Source: Bacteroidota bacterium
GTDB lineage: Bacteria; Bacteroidota; Bacteroidia; B-17B0; Aurantibacillaceae
Assembly (NCBI GenBank): GCA_021323535.1
Contig: JAJONO010000049.1
Location: 1-56,680 of the forward strand
Length of the DNA: 56,680 bases
Direction: 5' to 3'
Shown here: positions 33,840 to 41,951 of the stretch, piece after piece
Layout: each line of letters begins with the position of its first letter
How positions within the stretch are numbered: the stretch's first letter is position 1
Notes under the pieces: generated by a model
Told to the model about the DNA's origin: nothing
Database searches by the model: none
What the model saw: only the letters and a program-made list of their open reading frames with translations
Translations under genes and position numbers: made by a program

Positions 33840-35768
33840 ATGAGCAGGATATTTTGCCTTTTTTTGCTTTTCTTTTTTGCCTCTGAAAAATTCACTGCGC
33901 AACGAGCCCCCGATTTTTTACATAAACTCGAATCACGTAAAGATTTTGACATGATGAAAGGGGAGCCTCTCACCAAGAACTTTAATGGTATTGAATGTGT
34001 GAAGCTGGTGTATGTTGTTTCAAACAAAAAACTGTATTATCTCGAATCCAAACGTTACCGCTGGCACCATCTCTTCACCAAAGAAGTGCTGGGCGATATG
34101 GATGATTTAGAACAATTCAATCAGAAAAATTATAGCAATACTTCTTCCAGAAAATACATATTGGCTACATTCAATTACAATGTTAATACAAAAAATTATT
34201 TCCTGCAGTTCGCCGCCGCCGATAACCCCAGCGATGAACTTATCAATGAATTGGTAGATAAAGTAAAAAGTTCATTCTTTAAACAAGAGCAGTTTAAAAT
34301 TCTGCTTAACTCTACGGTTCTTCTTCGCAGGAAAAAAGAACTGGAAAAAAATCACCAGACAATGACCAGCGATGAACTTTTTAAGAACCAGGGTTACCAG
34401 GCTATTTACCAGGGCAGGACTTACGGTATTTTAAAATTCATTGATGCCGATTCTCTACAGCAAAATAAAAACTACTCTAATTGTATTCTCGTTTTAAAAG
34501 GTAATTCCAATATGATCCCGGTTTGCAAAGCGGTGGTCACAACAGAATTTCAAACACCACTGAGCCACATTTGTTTGCTTACTGCCAGCAGAAAAAGTCC
34601 TTGCGCGGCGCAGAAAGATGTTTTTATGAATACATCTTACCGGCAACTTCAGAATAAATTTGTAGAGGTCGTGGTAGGAAAAGAGGCTGTAAGTATAAAA
34701 CTTGCCGACCCGACACTTGTAAAAAATAAAAAGCCTGTCAAAAAATTAAAATTAAAAGTGGATACTTCCACGACAACGATTGCCGATCTTACAACCTTAT
34801 CTTACAAACAAAAATCTACTTATGGTTCTAAAGCATGTAACCTGGCTGAATTAAAAAAAATAAAGCACCAGAAACAAAATCTTAACACGCCGGCCAATGC
34901 GTTCGGGATCCCGTTTTATTACTATGCGCAACATATCAAAAAAAATAAAATACATGGGATCATCAGCGAAATGCTTCGTGATTCGGTGACAATGAAAAAC
35001 GATAGCCTTATCGAAAAACGCCTGAAACGTATCCGCCAGGGAATAAAAAATGTTCCTATTGATCCTGCCCTTCTTCAGAAAGTAAACGCCATGTGTATCG
35101 ACCGTTTTGGAAAGAACAAAACACGCTTTCGTTCTTCTTCTAATTGTGAAGATGAAGCCAACTTTAACGGGGCCGGACTTTACACCTCCGACACCGGAAT
35201 TCCTGGGGATACTTCCAAAAAAATTGAAACAGCTATAAAGAAAGTGTGGGCCAGTTTGTGGACGATGCGAGCTTTTAAAGAACGTGAATTTTTTAATGTG
35301 GATCATTCAACGGTTTTTATGGCTGTACTTGTTCATCCTGCATTTGATAATGAAGCGGTAAATGGTGTAGCAGTTACAAAAAATCTTTACCGCAGTTACG
35401 ATTTCGGATTTGTGATCAATATTCAGAAAGGTGAAGAAGAAGTGGTGGCGCCAAAAACAGGAACCATCTGCGAACAAGTGGTGTCATACATGAACAATAA
35501 CTTCGCCGATTTTTACAATAAGAACCGTACAGCCGACTGGATCAGTTTTTCCACGTTGAGTCCGGGTGTTTCATTGTTATCAAGCGAAGAATTATTGCAA
35601 CTAACCCAGCAGCTCGAAAGCATCAAAAAATATTTTTATGATCTGTACAAACTCTGGAGTAAAACCGAATATCGTGATTTTGCAATGGATGTAGAATTCA
35701 AGATCCTTGAAGGCCCCGATAAAAAACGAACAATTCTGTTCAAGCAGGCGAGACCTTATAATAATTAA
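33840..35768 (+). CDS. exported protein with swivel-His-like domain and dikinase ATP-grasp domain
   Basis: 642 residues. It starts with a signal peptide (SRIFCLFLLFFFASEKFTAQ). A region of no known type (about 25-190) precedes a phosphohistidine-swivel-like segment (about 190-290) containing TTEFQTPLSHICLLTASRKS; the TPLSH motif matches the His site of PEP synthase and glucan water dikinase. The C-terminal 340 residues (YGSKACNLAEL, RFRSSSNCEDEANFNGAGLY, FMAVLVHPAFDNEAVNGVAV, FKQARPY) are a PEP/pyruvate dikinase N-terminal ATP-grasp domain. The order swivel-then-ATP-grasp is that of glucan water dikinases, not of PEP synthase. The PEP/pyruvate barrel is missing. Substrate is unknown. Confidence 0.8.
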   Translation: MSRIFCLFLLFFFASEKFTAQRAPDFLHKLESRKDFDMMKGEPLTKNFNGIECVKLVYVVSNKKLYYLESKRYRWHHLFTKEVLGDMDDLEQFNQKNYSNTSSRKYILATFNYNVNTKNYFLQFAAADNPSDELINELVDKVKSSFFKQEQFKILLNSTVLLRRKKELEKNHQTMTSDELFKNQGYQAIYQGRTYGILKFIDADSLQQNKNYSNCILVLKGNSNMIPVCKAVVTTEFQTPLSHICLLTASRKSPCAAQKDVFMNTSYRQLQNKFVEVVVGKEAVSIKLADPTLVKNKKPVKKLKLKVDTSTTTIADLTTLSYKQKSTYGSKACNLAELKKIKHQKQNLNTPANAFGIPFYYYAQHIKKNKIHGIISEMLRDSVTMKNDSLIEKRLKRIRQGIKNVPIDPALLQKVNAMCIDRFGKNKTRFRSSSNCEDEANFNGAGLYTSDTGIPGDTSKKIETAIKKVWASLWTMRAFKEREFFNVDHSTVFMAVLVHPAFDNEAVNGVAVTKNLYRSYDFGFVINIQKGEEEVVAPKTGTICEQVVSYMNNNFADFYNKNRTADWISFSTLSPGVSLLSSEELLQLTQQLESIKKYFYDLYKLWSKTEYRDFAMDVEFKILEGPDKKRTILFKQARPYNN

Positions 35769-35780
35769 CTATTCTTAACT

Positions 35781-35870
35781 CAAAGGATAATGTAAAAGGT
35801 AAGATGTATAATGGAAAATGGAATGAACCACGTATTACATTATCCATTTTCCCCCTTCCATTTTACATTT
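35781..35870. repeat. stuttered inverted repeat (GGATAATGTAAAAGG / ATGGAAAATGG type)
   Basis: The left half is built from GGATAATGTAAAAGG, GATGTATAATGGAAAATGG; the right half is its imperfect complement (TTACATTATCCATTTTCCCC, CTTCCATTTTACATTTTG). Same words as 49945-50026. Confidence 0.6.
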
Positions 35871-35878
35871 TGTCTCCG

Positions 35879-35910
35879 TTTGCCGCTTCCCTATTAATTC
35901 CCTATCTTTG
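35879..35910 (+). promoter_or_regulatory. promoter of the ABC-F gene
   Basis: TTTG (35879-35882), 20 bp, TATCTTTG (35903-35910): a full match to the Bacteroidota consensus. The predicted leader is ~25 nt. Confidence 0.65.
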
Positions 35911-35940
35911 CACCCTTATTAAAATCAATTTCTTCAAGCA

Positions 35941-37875
35941 ATGATTTCTGTTAATGGTGTTACGGTAAGTTTCGGGGGCTATGCTCTTTTCGATAACATT
36001 TCTTTTTTAATTAACCCGAAAGATCGTATTGGTCTGGCCGGTAAAAACGGTGCAGGAAAAAGTACCATGCTTAAACTTCTGGCTGGAGAACAAAATCCAA
36101 CCAAAGGAGAAATTTCAATTCCTAAGGATTGCAAGATCGGGTATCTTCCGCAGGATATGATCCATCAGCATGGAAGAACAGTGATAGATGAAACTGCCAC
36201 TGCTTTCCAGGAAATTCTAAAGCTCGAAAAACGTATTGAAGAAATAAATCATCAGTTAGAAACACGTACCGATTACGAAAGCGAAGGGTATATGAAACTG
36301 ATCGAAGAACAAACAGAGATCTATACCCGCCTTGACATTATCGGCGCCGGAAATAAAGATGAGGAAATTGAAAAGATCTTAAAAGGTTTAGGATTCGAAA
36401 GAAAAGATTTTACAAGACAAACTGCTGAATTCAGTGGAGGCTGGAGAATGCGTATTGAACTCGCTAAATTGCTTTTACAGAAACCTGATATCCTCTTACT
36501 GGATGAGCCAACGAATCACCTCGACATTGAAGCCATTATGTGGCTGGAGGAATTCATGGAAACTTATGCAGGTTCTGTTGTGCTGATCAGTCACGATAAA
36601 ACATTTTTAGATACTGTAACATCACGTACCATTGAAATCGTAAATCAGAAAGTTTACGATTATAAAACAAATTACTCGCGTTATCTCGTATTAAGACAAG
36701 AGCGCATCGAACAGCAGGAAAACGCGCAGAAGAACCAGCAGAAGATCATTAACCAGACTGAGGTCCTTATTGATAAATACCGTGCAAAGGCAAGTAAAGC
36801 TTCTTTCGCGCAATCGTTGATCAAGAAACTCGACAGGATGGAGAAAGTGGAAGTGGATGATATGGATACAACATCTATGAATTTCCGTTTTCCACCTCCG
36901 GCTCATAGTGGTAAAATTGTGTTAACGGTTGAACATGCAGGAAAAAAGTACGGAGAAAAACAAATTTTCTCTGACGCATCGTTTATCATCACCAAAGGAG
37001 AGAAAATTGGATTGGTTGGAAGAAACGGCGAAGGAAAAAGTACCATGATGAAAATGATCGCGAAGAAAGTTCCTTTCGATGGAACTGTTCAACTCGGTCA
37101 TAGTGTGTTGATGGGATACTTTGAACAGGATCAGGAAGAAAAACTCGATCCCAAGAAAACAGTTTTTGAAACCATTGATGAAGCAGCGGTGGGAGAAGTT
37201 CGTAAACAGGTAAGAGGATTACTTGGTTCGTTCCTGTTCCGTGGCGACGATATTGATAAAAAAGTTCAGGTGTTAAGCGGAGGAGAGCGTGGGCGTTTAG
37301 CATTATGTAAATTATTGCTTGAGCCATACAATTTATTGTTGATGGATGAGCCAACGAATCACTTGGACATTCGATCGAAAGATATTCTGAAAAAGGCATT
37401 AATAGATTATGAAGGAACAGTAGTGATGGTAAGTCACGACCGTGATTTCATGAAAGGCATCTGCGACCGTTTATTCGAGTTCCGCGATGGAAAAGTAAAA
37501 GAACATCTTTGCGACATTGAAGAGTTCATGCAATTGCGTAAAGTGGAGCGCCTGAACGAACTCGATCTGGAAAAAAAGTCAAAAGATGACAAGTCAGAAG
37601 TCAAAAAGGTAGCTGTCACTTCGAGCGCAGTCGAAGCGGACACGAATAAACAAAAAGAAGCCGAACAAAAACAACTCCGCAGCCAGCTTAAAAAAGTGGA
37701 GGAAAACATCGAAACTCTTGAAAAGGAAATAGCCGATGCGGATGCTAAGCTTTCTGATCCGAAGCAATATGAAACTTTAATGAATGACCAGGCTTTCTTC
37801 ACCAAATATAATCGTTGGAAAAAGGAACTTGAAACAGCAATGGAAAAGTGGGAAGAGATTTCTTCGAAGCTTTAA
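35941..37875 (+). CDS. ABC-F family ATPase (ribosome-associated type)
   Basis: 644 residues, soluble, two ABC domains in one chain. Domain 1: Walker A GKNGAGKST, signature FSGGWRMRIELAKLL, Walker B DILLLDEPTNHLD. An ABC-F linker (about 235-320) follows. Domain 2: Walker A GRNGEGKST, signature LSGGERGRLALCKLL, Walker B NLLLMDEPTNHLD. A charged C-terminal coiled coil ends the protein (KQKEAEQKQLRSQLKKVEEN), resembling Uup-like members. ABC-F proteins act on the ribosome or in tolerance to stalling; they have no membrane domain. The linker before the coiled coil contains a dispersed repeat (residues about 558-566), an unusual in-frame insertion. Confidence 0.93.
   Translation: MISVNGVTVSFGGYALFDNISFLINPKDRIGLAGKNGAGKSTMLKLLAGEQNPTKGEISIPKDCKIGYLPQDMIHQHGRTVIDETATAFQEILKLEKRIEEINHQLETRTDYESEGYMKLIEEQTEIYTRLDIIGAGNKDEEIEKILKGLGFERKDFTRQTAEFSGGWRMRIELAKLLLQKPDILLLDEPTNHLDIEAIMWLEEFMETYAGSVVLISHDKTFLDTVTSRTIEIVNQKVYDYKTNYSRYLVLRQERIEQQENAQKNQQKIINQTEVLIDKYRAKASKASFAQSLIKKLDRMEKVEVDDMDTTSMNFRFPPPAHSGKIVLTVEHAGKKYGEKQIFSDASFIITKGEKIGLVGRNGEGKSTMMKMIAKKVPFDGTVQLGHSVLMGYFEQDQEEKLDPKKTVFETIDEAAVGEVRKQVRGLLGSFLFRGDDIDKKVQVLSGGERGRLALCKLLLEPYNLLLMDEPTNHLDIRSKDILKKALIDYEGTVVMVSHDRDFMKGICDRLFEFRDGKVKEHLCDIEEFMQLRKVERLNELDLEKKSKDDKSEVKKVAVTSSAVEADTNKQKEAEQKQLRSQLKKVEENIETLEKEIADADAKLSDPKQYETLMNDQAFFTKYNRWKKELETAMEKWEEISSKL
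37614..37639 (+). repeat. dispersed TGTCACTTCGAGCG repeat, copy 3, inside the ABC-F gene
   Basis: TGTCACTTCGAGCGCAGTCG then AAGCGG, matching copies 1 and 2. It is read in frame as VTSSAVEAD in the linker between ATPase domain 2 and the coiled coil. Confidence 0.8.
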
Positions 37876-38038
37876 TTTCCTTTGTCATTCCGAATTACTT
37901 TTATAGAAGCAGTTATTTGACAAATAATGTAAGATTGATGATTAATGACTTGTGAGGCTTTAATCATTTATCCAATTCTGCGTTATCCGAGCCATCTGCG
38001 TGAACTTTTTATCTCGCTCTGCGAAACTCAGCGAAACC

Positions 38039-38070
38039 TTTGCGAAACTCTGGGAGAAACCTTAGATTTG
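38039..38070 (+). promoter_or_regulatory. promoter of pssA
   Basis: TTTG (38039-38042), 20 bp, TAGATTTG (38063-38070): full consensus and spacing. The -33 element lies in a degenerate repeat (GCGAAACTCAGCGAAACC, then TTTGCGAAACTC). The -7 box ends 5 nt before the ATG, predicting a leaderless mRNA. Confidence 0.6.
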
Positions 38071-38075
38071 TTTAG

Positions 38076-38756
38076 ATGATCAAACGCAACATACCCAACA
38101 CGATCACCCTTGGAAATTTATTATGCGGTTGCCTCGCTATTGTAAAAGCATTTGAAGGCGATCTTGTCTGGGCGGCTTACCTGGTAGGTATCGCAGCGGT
38201 TCTTGATTTTTTCGATGGTTTCATCGCGCGTTTACTCAAAGTAACTTCTCCGATTGGAAAAGATCTTGATAGTTTATCTGATATGGTAACGTTTGGTGTT
38301 GTGCCTGGGATTATAATGTTTTTGCTATTAGGAAAAGGTTATATAGCATTTATTATTCCAATATTGTCATGTGTGCGTTTAGCCAAATTCAATAACGATT
38401 CCAGGCAGTCTGAATCTTTTATTGGAGTTCCTACTCCTGCCTTTGCAATACTAGTATGCTCATTGCCTTTGATAAAAGAGTTTCACCCGGAATCCTTTTT
38501 TATTACAGCAGTTAAAGATAATCCTTGGTTGTTAATTGTATTATGCTTTTGTAGTCTCCTCCTCGTAGCTCCCATCCCTCTCTTCGCCCTTAAATTCAAA
38601 CAATTTAAATGGAAAGGAAACGAGATCCGTTATATTTTTCTTCTCTTCAGTGTAGTGGTTTTAAGTTTGCTTCAATTCATCGGCATTCCTATTGTCATTA
38701 TTTCTTACGTTCTGTTCTCTATCGTTAACAATATCATTAAAAAGCAAAAGGTGTGA
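38076..38756 (+). CDS. pssA: CDP-diacylglycerol-serine O-phosphatidyltransferase
   Basis: Integral membrane enzyme of 226 residues that makes phosphatidylserine from CDP-diacylglycerol and L-serine, the first step to phosphatidylethanolamine. The CDP-alcohol phosphatidyltransferase motif D-G-x2-A-R-x8-G-x3-D-x3-D is complete from DGFIARLL to SLSD. The N-terminus IPNTITLGNLLCGCLAIV and about six further hydrophobic helices fit the type II PssA family. It has its own promoter and an unusual nested hairpin at its stop codon. No psd gene is in the window. Confidence 0.92.
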   Translation: MIKRNIPNTITLGNLLCGCLAIVKAFEGDLVWAAYLVGIAAVLDFFDGFIARLLKVTSPIGKDLDSLSDMVTFGVVPGIIMFLLLGKGYIAFIIPILSCVRLAKFNNDSRQSESFIGVPTPAFAILVCSLPLIKEFHPESFFITAVKDNPWLLIVLCFCSLLLVAPIPLFALKFKQFKWKGNEIRYIFLLFSVVVLSLLQFIGIPIVIISYVLFSIVNNIIKKQKV

Positions 38757-38800
38757 TCATCTCTATGTACGATTTCCGAAGGAAATCTGCTATGTCACAC
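38751..38800 (+). terminator. nested hairpin overlapping the pssA stop codon
   Basis: Outer arms GTGTGA (38751-38756, including the TGA stop) and TCACAC (38795-38800); inner perfect stem GATTTCC/GGAAATC around GAA (38771-38787). No T-run follows, so it may protect the 3' end or be a mobile repeat rather than a true terminator. Confidence 0.5.
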
Positions 38801-38834
38801 TGCTGCTAAATAAAGTTTAATAATTTAAAACTAT

Positions 38835-39314
38835 ATGTCTATGTGGTTAAAAAAGTGGAACATTTCGTTGATCTTAGGAACACTGTTGTTATTTCTGGGC
38901 TTTAACTCATTCTCTCAATCCGCCTCCACCACCGAAGGCGACCAGATCCTCGGCGTTTGGCTCACCGGCACCGGCAAGGCCCATATTAAAATAACCCGCT
39001 ACGGCGATAATAAATATGGCGGAAAGATCATCTGGCTCAAAGAACCCACGAGGGCAGATGGTTCCGTAAAAAAAGACGAAAAGAACCCTGATAAGGCCAA
39101 ACAGGCCAATACCATAATGGGCCTTAATAACCTGCTGGGCTTTACTTACGCCGGAGGTAAAGAATATGAAGGCGGCTCCATTTACGACCCCGAGAACGGT
39201 AAAACCTATAAATGCGTGATGACCCTCTCAGATGCTAATACCCTTAAGGTTCGGGGGTATGTAGGAATACAGATGCTTGGCCGAACCGACACCTGGAAGC
39301 GTGTTACTGAATAG
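38835..39314 (+). CDS. DUF2147 secreted protein
   Basis: 159 residues with a signal peptide (SLILGTLLLFLGFNSFSQS). The DUF2147 pattern is clear: DQILGVWLTGTGKAHIKITR, GGKIIWLKEP, YEGGSIYDPENGKTYKC, then LKVRGYVGIQMLGRTDTWKR. DUF2147 proteins form a lipocalin-like barrel in the periplasm or outer membrane and have no proven function. A second ATG at 38841 is an equally possible start. Confidence 0.85.
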   Translation: MSMWLKKWNISLILGTLLLFLGFNSFSQSASTTEGDQILGVWLTGTGKAHIKITRYGDNKYGGKIIWLKEPTRADGSVKKDEKNPDKAKQANTIMGLNNLLGFTYAGGKEYEGGSIYDPENGKTYKCVMTLSDANTLKVRGYVGIQMLGRTDTWKRVTE

Positions 39315-39396
39315 TGCATAAATACAGGCCCAAAAACCCCTTGTGTTTTAATAGGTTTTACTATATTAGCACCTCTTTAAAAAGGAATTTATACTA

Positions 39397-39651
39397 ATGA
39401 AATTTATCGCTGATATTGATGTAATGCCGCTTAAGGCTTTACTCGACCCGCAAGGAAAAGCTGTTACCGGCTCTATGAAAAATTTAGGTTTGCCTGAAAT
39501 TGATAACGTTCGCATTGGAAAACACATCACGCTCGAAATCGAAGCGGATACTGAAGCCAATGCAAAAACAAAAGTTGACGAAGCCTGCAAAAAATTACTT
39601 TGCAACCAGATCATGGAAGGCTACGAATTCAAACTGACCGCGGTGAAATAA
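39397..39651 (+). CDS. purS: phosphoribosylformylglycinamidine synthase subunit PurS
   Basis: 84 residues, the usual length. PurS joins PurQ and PurL in the PurSQL complex that makes formylglycinamidine ribonucleotide in purine synthesis. KFIADIDVMPLKALLDPQGK, GLPEIDNVRIGKHITLEIEA, and the C-terminal CNQIMEGYEFKLTAV fit the family. Neither purQ nor purL is nearby; it sits between a DUF2147 gene and metK. Confidence 0.85.
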   Translation: MKFIADIDVMPLKALLDPQGKAVTGSMKNLGLPEIDNVRIGKHITLEIEADTEANAKTKVDEACKKLLCNQIMEGYEFKLTAVK

Positions 39652-39654
39652 CCG

Positions 39655-39685
39655 TTTGATTATTTCGGTCAGAACATTACATTTG
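39655..39685 (+). promoter_or_regulatory. promoter of metK
   Basis: TTTG (39655-39658), 19 bp, TACATTTG (39678-39685): full consensus and spacing. The predicted leader is ~35 nt, too short for a SAM riboswitch. Confidence 0.65.
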
Positions 39686-39726
39686 AAAATTAAACAAAAC
39701 ACATAAAACAAAAACAACAACATCCT

Positions 39727-40980
39727 ATGGGATATTTATTCACATCAGAGTCAGTGTCTGAAGGACACCCGGACAAAGTAGCCGATCAGATCTCGGACGC
39801 GTTAATTGATAATTTTTTAGCTTTTGACCCGGAAAGTAAAGTAGCATGCGAAACTCTTGTAACAACAGGACAAGTGGTTTTAGCAGGAGAAGTAAAATCA
39901 AAAACATATCTCGATGTTCAGGATATTGCCCGCGACGTGATCCGTAAAATCGGTTACACCAAAGCGGAATACATGTTCGAAGCTAATTCATGTGGTGTGC
40001 TTTCAGCTATCCATGAGCAATCACAGGACATCAACCAGGGTGTTGAGCGTAAGAAAAAAGAAGATCAGGGCGCTGGCGACCAGGGTATGATGTTTGGTTA
40101 TGCAACCAATGAAACTGCTAACTACATGCCTTTGGCTCTCGACTTAGCTCACGGTATTCTTCTTGAACTGGCCGCTCTTCGTCGCGAAAACAAAGAAATT
40201 AAATATTTACGTCCTGACGCTAAATCGCAGGTAACGCTTGAATACGATGATAACAACCAACCGGTTCGTATCGACGCTATTGTTGTTTCAACACAACACG
40301 ATGATTTTGATTCAGAATCAAAAATGTTAGCGAAGATTAAAAAAGATATCATTGAAATTTTAATTCCACGCGTTAAAAAGAAATACGCGAAATACGCGAA
40401 GCTTTTCAACGATAAGATCAATTATCATATCAATCCAACCGGAAAATTCGTAATCGGTGGTCCGCACGGAGATACTGGCTTAACAGGTCGTAAAATCATT
40501 GTAGATACTTACGGTGGAAAAGGCGCTCACGGTGGTGGAGCTTTCTCAGGAAAAGATCCTAGTAAAGTTGATCGTTCAGCTGCTTATGCAACACGTCACA
40601 TTGCTAAAAACTTAGTAGCTGCAGGTGTTTGCTCTGAAGTTCTGGTTCAGGTTTCTTACGCGATCGGCGTTGCTAAACCAATGGGAATCTACATTAACAC
40701 TTACGGAACTGCAAAAGTGAAAATGACAGACGGACAAATTGCCAATATCGTTGAGAAAGTATTCGACATGCGTCCTTACTTTATCGAACAACGTTTAAAA
40801 TTACGTACGCCAATGTACAGCGAAACTGCTGCTTATGGACACATGGGACGTAAGAACGAAACTGTTACCAAAACATTTAAAACACCTGATGGAAAAACAA
40901 AATCAATGAAAGTTGAACTGTTTACATGGGAGAAGTTAGACTATGTTGACAAAGTAAAATCAGCATTCAAAATCAAATAA
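39727..40980 (+). CDS. metK: S-adenosylmethionine synthetase
   Basis: 417 residues. Makes S-adenosylmethionine from methionine and ATP in the cytosol. Family signatures are intact: [17 protein letters not shown] near the N-terminus, [12 protein letters not shown], and [18 protein letters not shown] with ATP and metal ligands. It is slightly longer than the ~385 of E. coli, with an insertion around 205-240 ([20 protein letters not shown]) that recurs in Bacteroidota. A strong promoter and terminator bracket it, so it is monocistronic. Confidence 0.96.
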   Translation: MGYLFTSESVSEGHPDKVADQISDALIDNFLAFDPESKVACETLVTTGQVVLAGEVKSKTYLDVQDIARDVIRKIGYTKAEYMFEANSCGVLSAIHEQSQDINQGVERKKKEDQGAGDQGMMFGYATNETANYMPLALDLAHGILLELAALRRENKEIKYLRPDAKSQVTLEYDDNNQPVRIDAIVVSTQHDDFDSESKMLAKIKKDIIEILIPRVKKKYAKYAKLFNDKINYHINPTGKFVIGGPHGDTGLTGRKIIVDTYGGKGAHGGGAFSGKDPSKVDRSAAYATRHIAKNLVAAGVCSEVLVQVSYAIGVAKPMGIYINTYGTAKVKMTDGQIANIVEKVFDMRPYFIEQRLKLRTPMYSETAAYGHMGRKNETVTKTFKTPDGKTKSMKVELFTWEKLDYVDKVKSAFKIK

Positions 40981-40997
40981 TAGATCTTAACGAAAAT

Positions 40998-41027
40998 AAA
41001 GCCGTCTCTTATCAGGGCGGCTTTTTT
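40998..41027 (+). terminator. intrinsic terminator of metK
   Basis: AAAGCCGTC and GGCGGCTTT (with one G-T pair) around TCTTATCAG, followed by TTTTATT, 18 nt after the metK stop. Confidence 0.8.
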
Positions 41028-41047
41028 ATTACCTGATATTCGTGTTT

Positions 41048-41893
41048 ATGAAACAGTTGTTCTTAATCTGCGCTCTCTTATTTTCTCTTAAGAGTTTTCC
41101 TCAAGGCATTACAGGCTGCCAGAACGGAACCTGGGTTTGTGGCACCACTACTTTTACAATTGGATTAGATCAGGGATATGCATTCACAAGTTCATTGTCT
41201 GTGAGTAATCCGAATACGAACCCCCAGGCAATTAATAATGGTTGTTCACAGGCGGATGGACCTTATTCCTATTGGTTCTTTTTTAAGGTAATTAATACAG
41301 GTACTTTAGGGTTTTCATTTGGAGACACATCAACGGCATTTCCACAGGTAGGTTTTTATGATTGGAACTTGTGGTCGTACAGCCCAACAACGTGCTCTGA
41401 TATTTATGCAAATATTCATCCTCCAATGTCTTGTAACTGGAACAATGCGGCCAGCGGAGGTACGGGTATGGGTCTGATTCCGCCCGGCGGAGATCCTGGG
41501 AATTTTCAACCCGGAATTTCTGTAAATGCAGGCGATTCTTTTGCTCTGTTGTTTTCTAATTACAGCGCGGTCAACTACTCGGTTACATTATTAAGTACCG
41601 GAACAGCGAGCATTGGTTGTGGGGGAATAATTACCGGAATTGGAAATAATAATTTAAGCGAAGAAGTAAAAATCTTTCCTAATCCCGTTAAAAATAAAAT
41701 AACAATCAGTTTTGCTTTCCCTGCGGAAAGAAGTATCTGTTTATTGTCCGTGGATGGCAAAAAAATAATCGAAGAAAAAATTTCAGAAAGAAGTTTGCCC
41801 CTCCATTTAAGCCAACTAGAACAAGGCGTTTATATCCTCATTATTGAAGATGGATCCGGAAGAAAAATGAGTCGCCGTATCATAAAAGATTAA
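41048..41893 (+). CDS. T9SS-sorted secreted protein
   Basis: 281 residues from ATG 41048. The signal peptide (KQLFLICALLFSLKSFPQG) is followed by a ~180-residue Asn/Gly/aromatic-rich domain (CQNGTWVCGTTTFTIGLDQG ... PGNFQPGISVNAGDSFALLF) of no known type, possibly a beta-sandwich. The last 75 residues (VKIFPNPVKNKITISFAF ... QGVYILIIEDGSGRK) are a type A T9SS sorting domain. Surface or released protein; ligand unknown. Confidence 0.85.
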   Translation: MKQLFLICALLFSLKSFPQGITGCQNGTWVCGTTTFTIGLDQGYAFTSSLSVSNPNTNPQAINNGCSQADGPYSYWFFFKVINTGTLGFSFGDTSTAFPQVGFYDWNLWSYSPTTCSDIYANIHPPMSCNWNNAASGGTGMGLIPPGGDPGNFQPGISVNAGDSFALLFSNYSAVNYSVTLLSTGTASIGCGGIITGIGNNNLSEEVKIFPNPVKNKITISFAFPAERSICLLSVDGKKIIEEKISERSLPLHLSQLEQGVYILIIEDGSGRKMSRRIIKD

Positions 41894-41910
41894 TGACACA
41901 GGCAGAGTGC

Positions 41911-41935
41911 GCAGAGAGGATTACTTGTTCTCTGC
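41911..41935. terminator. hairpin between convergent genes
   Basis: GCAGAGA (41911-41917) and TCTCTGC (41929-41935). It is flanked by words of the CGCAGAG repeat family and lies between the T9SS gene and the thioredoxin-like gene. Confidence 0.5.
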
Positions 41936-41951
41936 GAGAACTTATCGAACA

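Noticed and set aside
37434-37805. Minus-strand frame of 123 codons with Ser-rich product
   Set aside because: It is antisense to the ABC-F C-terminal region and has no family features.
39652-39726. SAM riboswitch upstream of metK
   Set aside because: Only 75 bp between purS and metK, with the promoter inside it; no room for a riboswitch and no conserved core seen.
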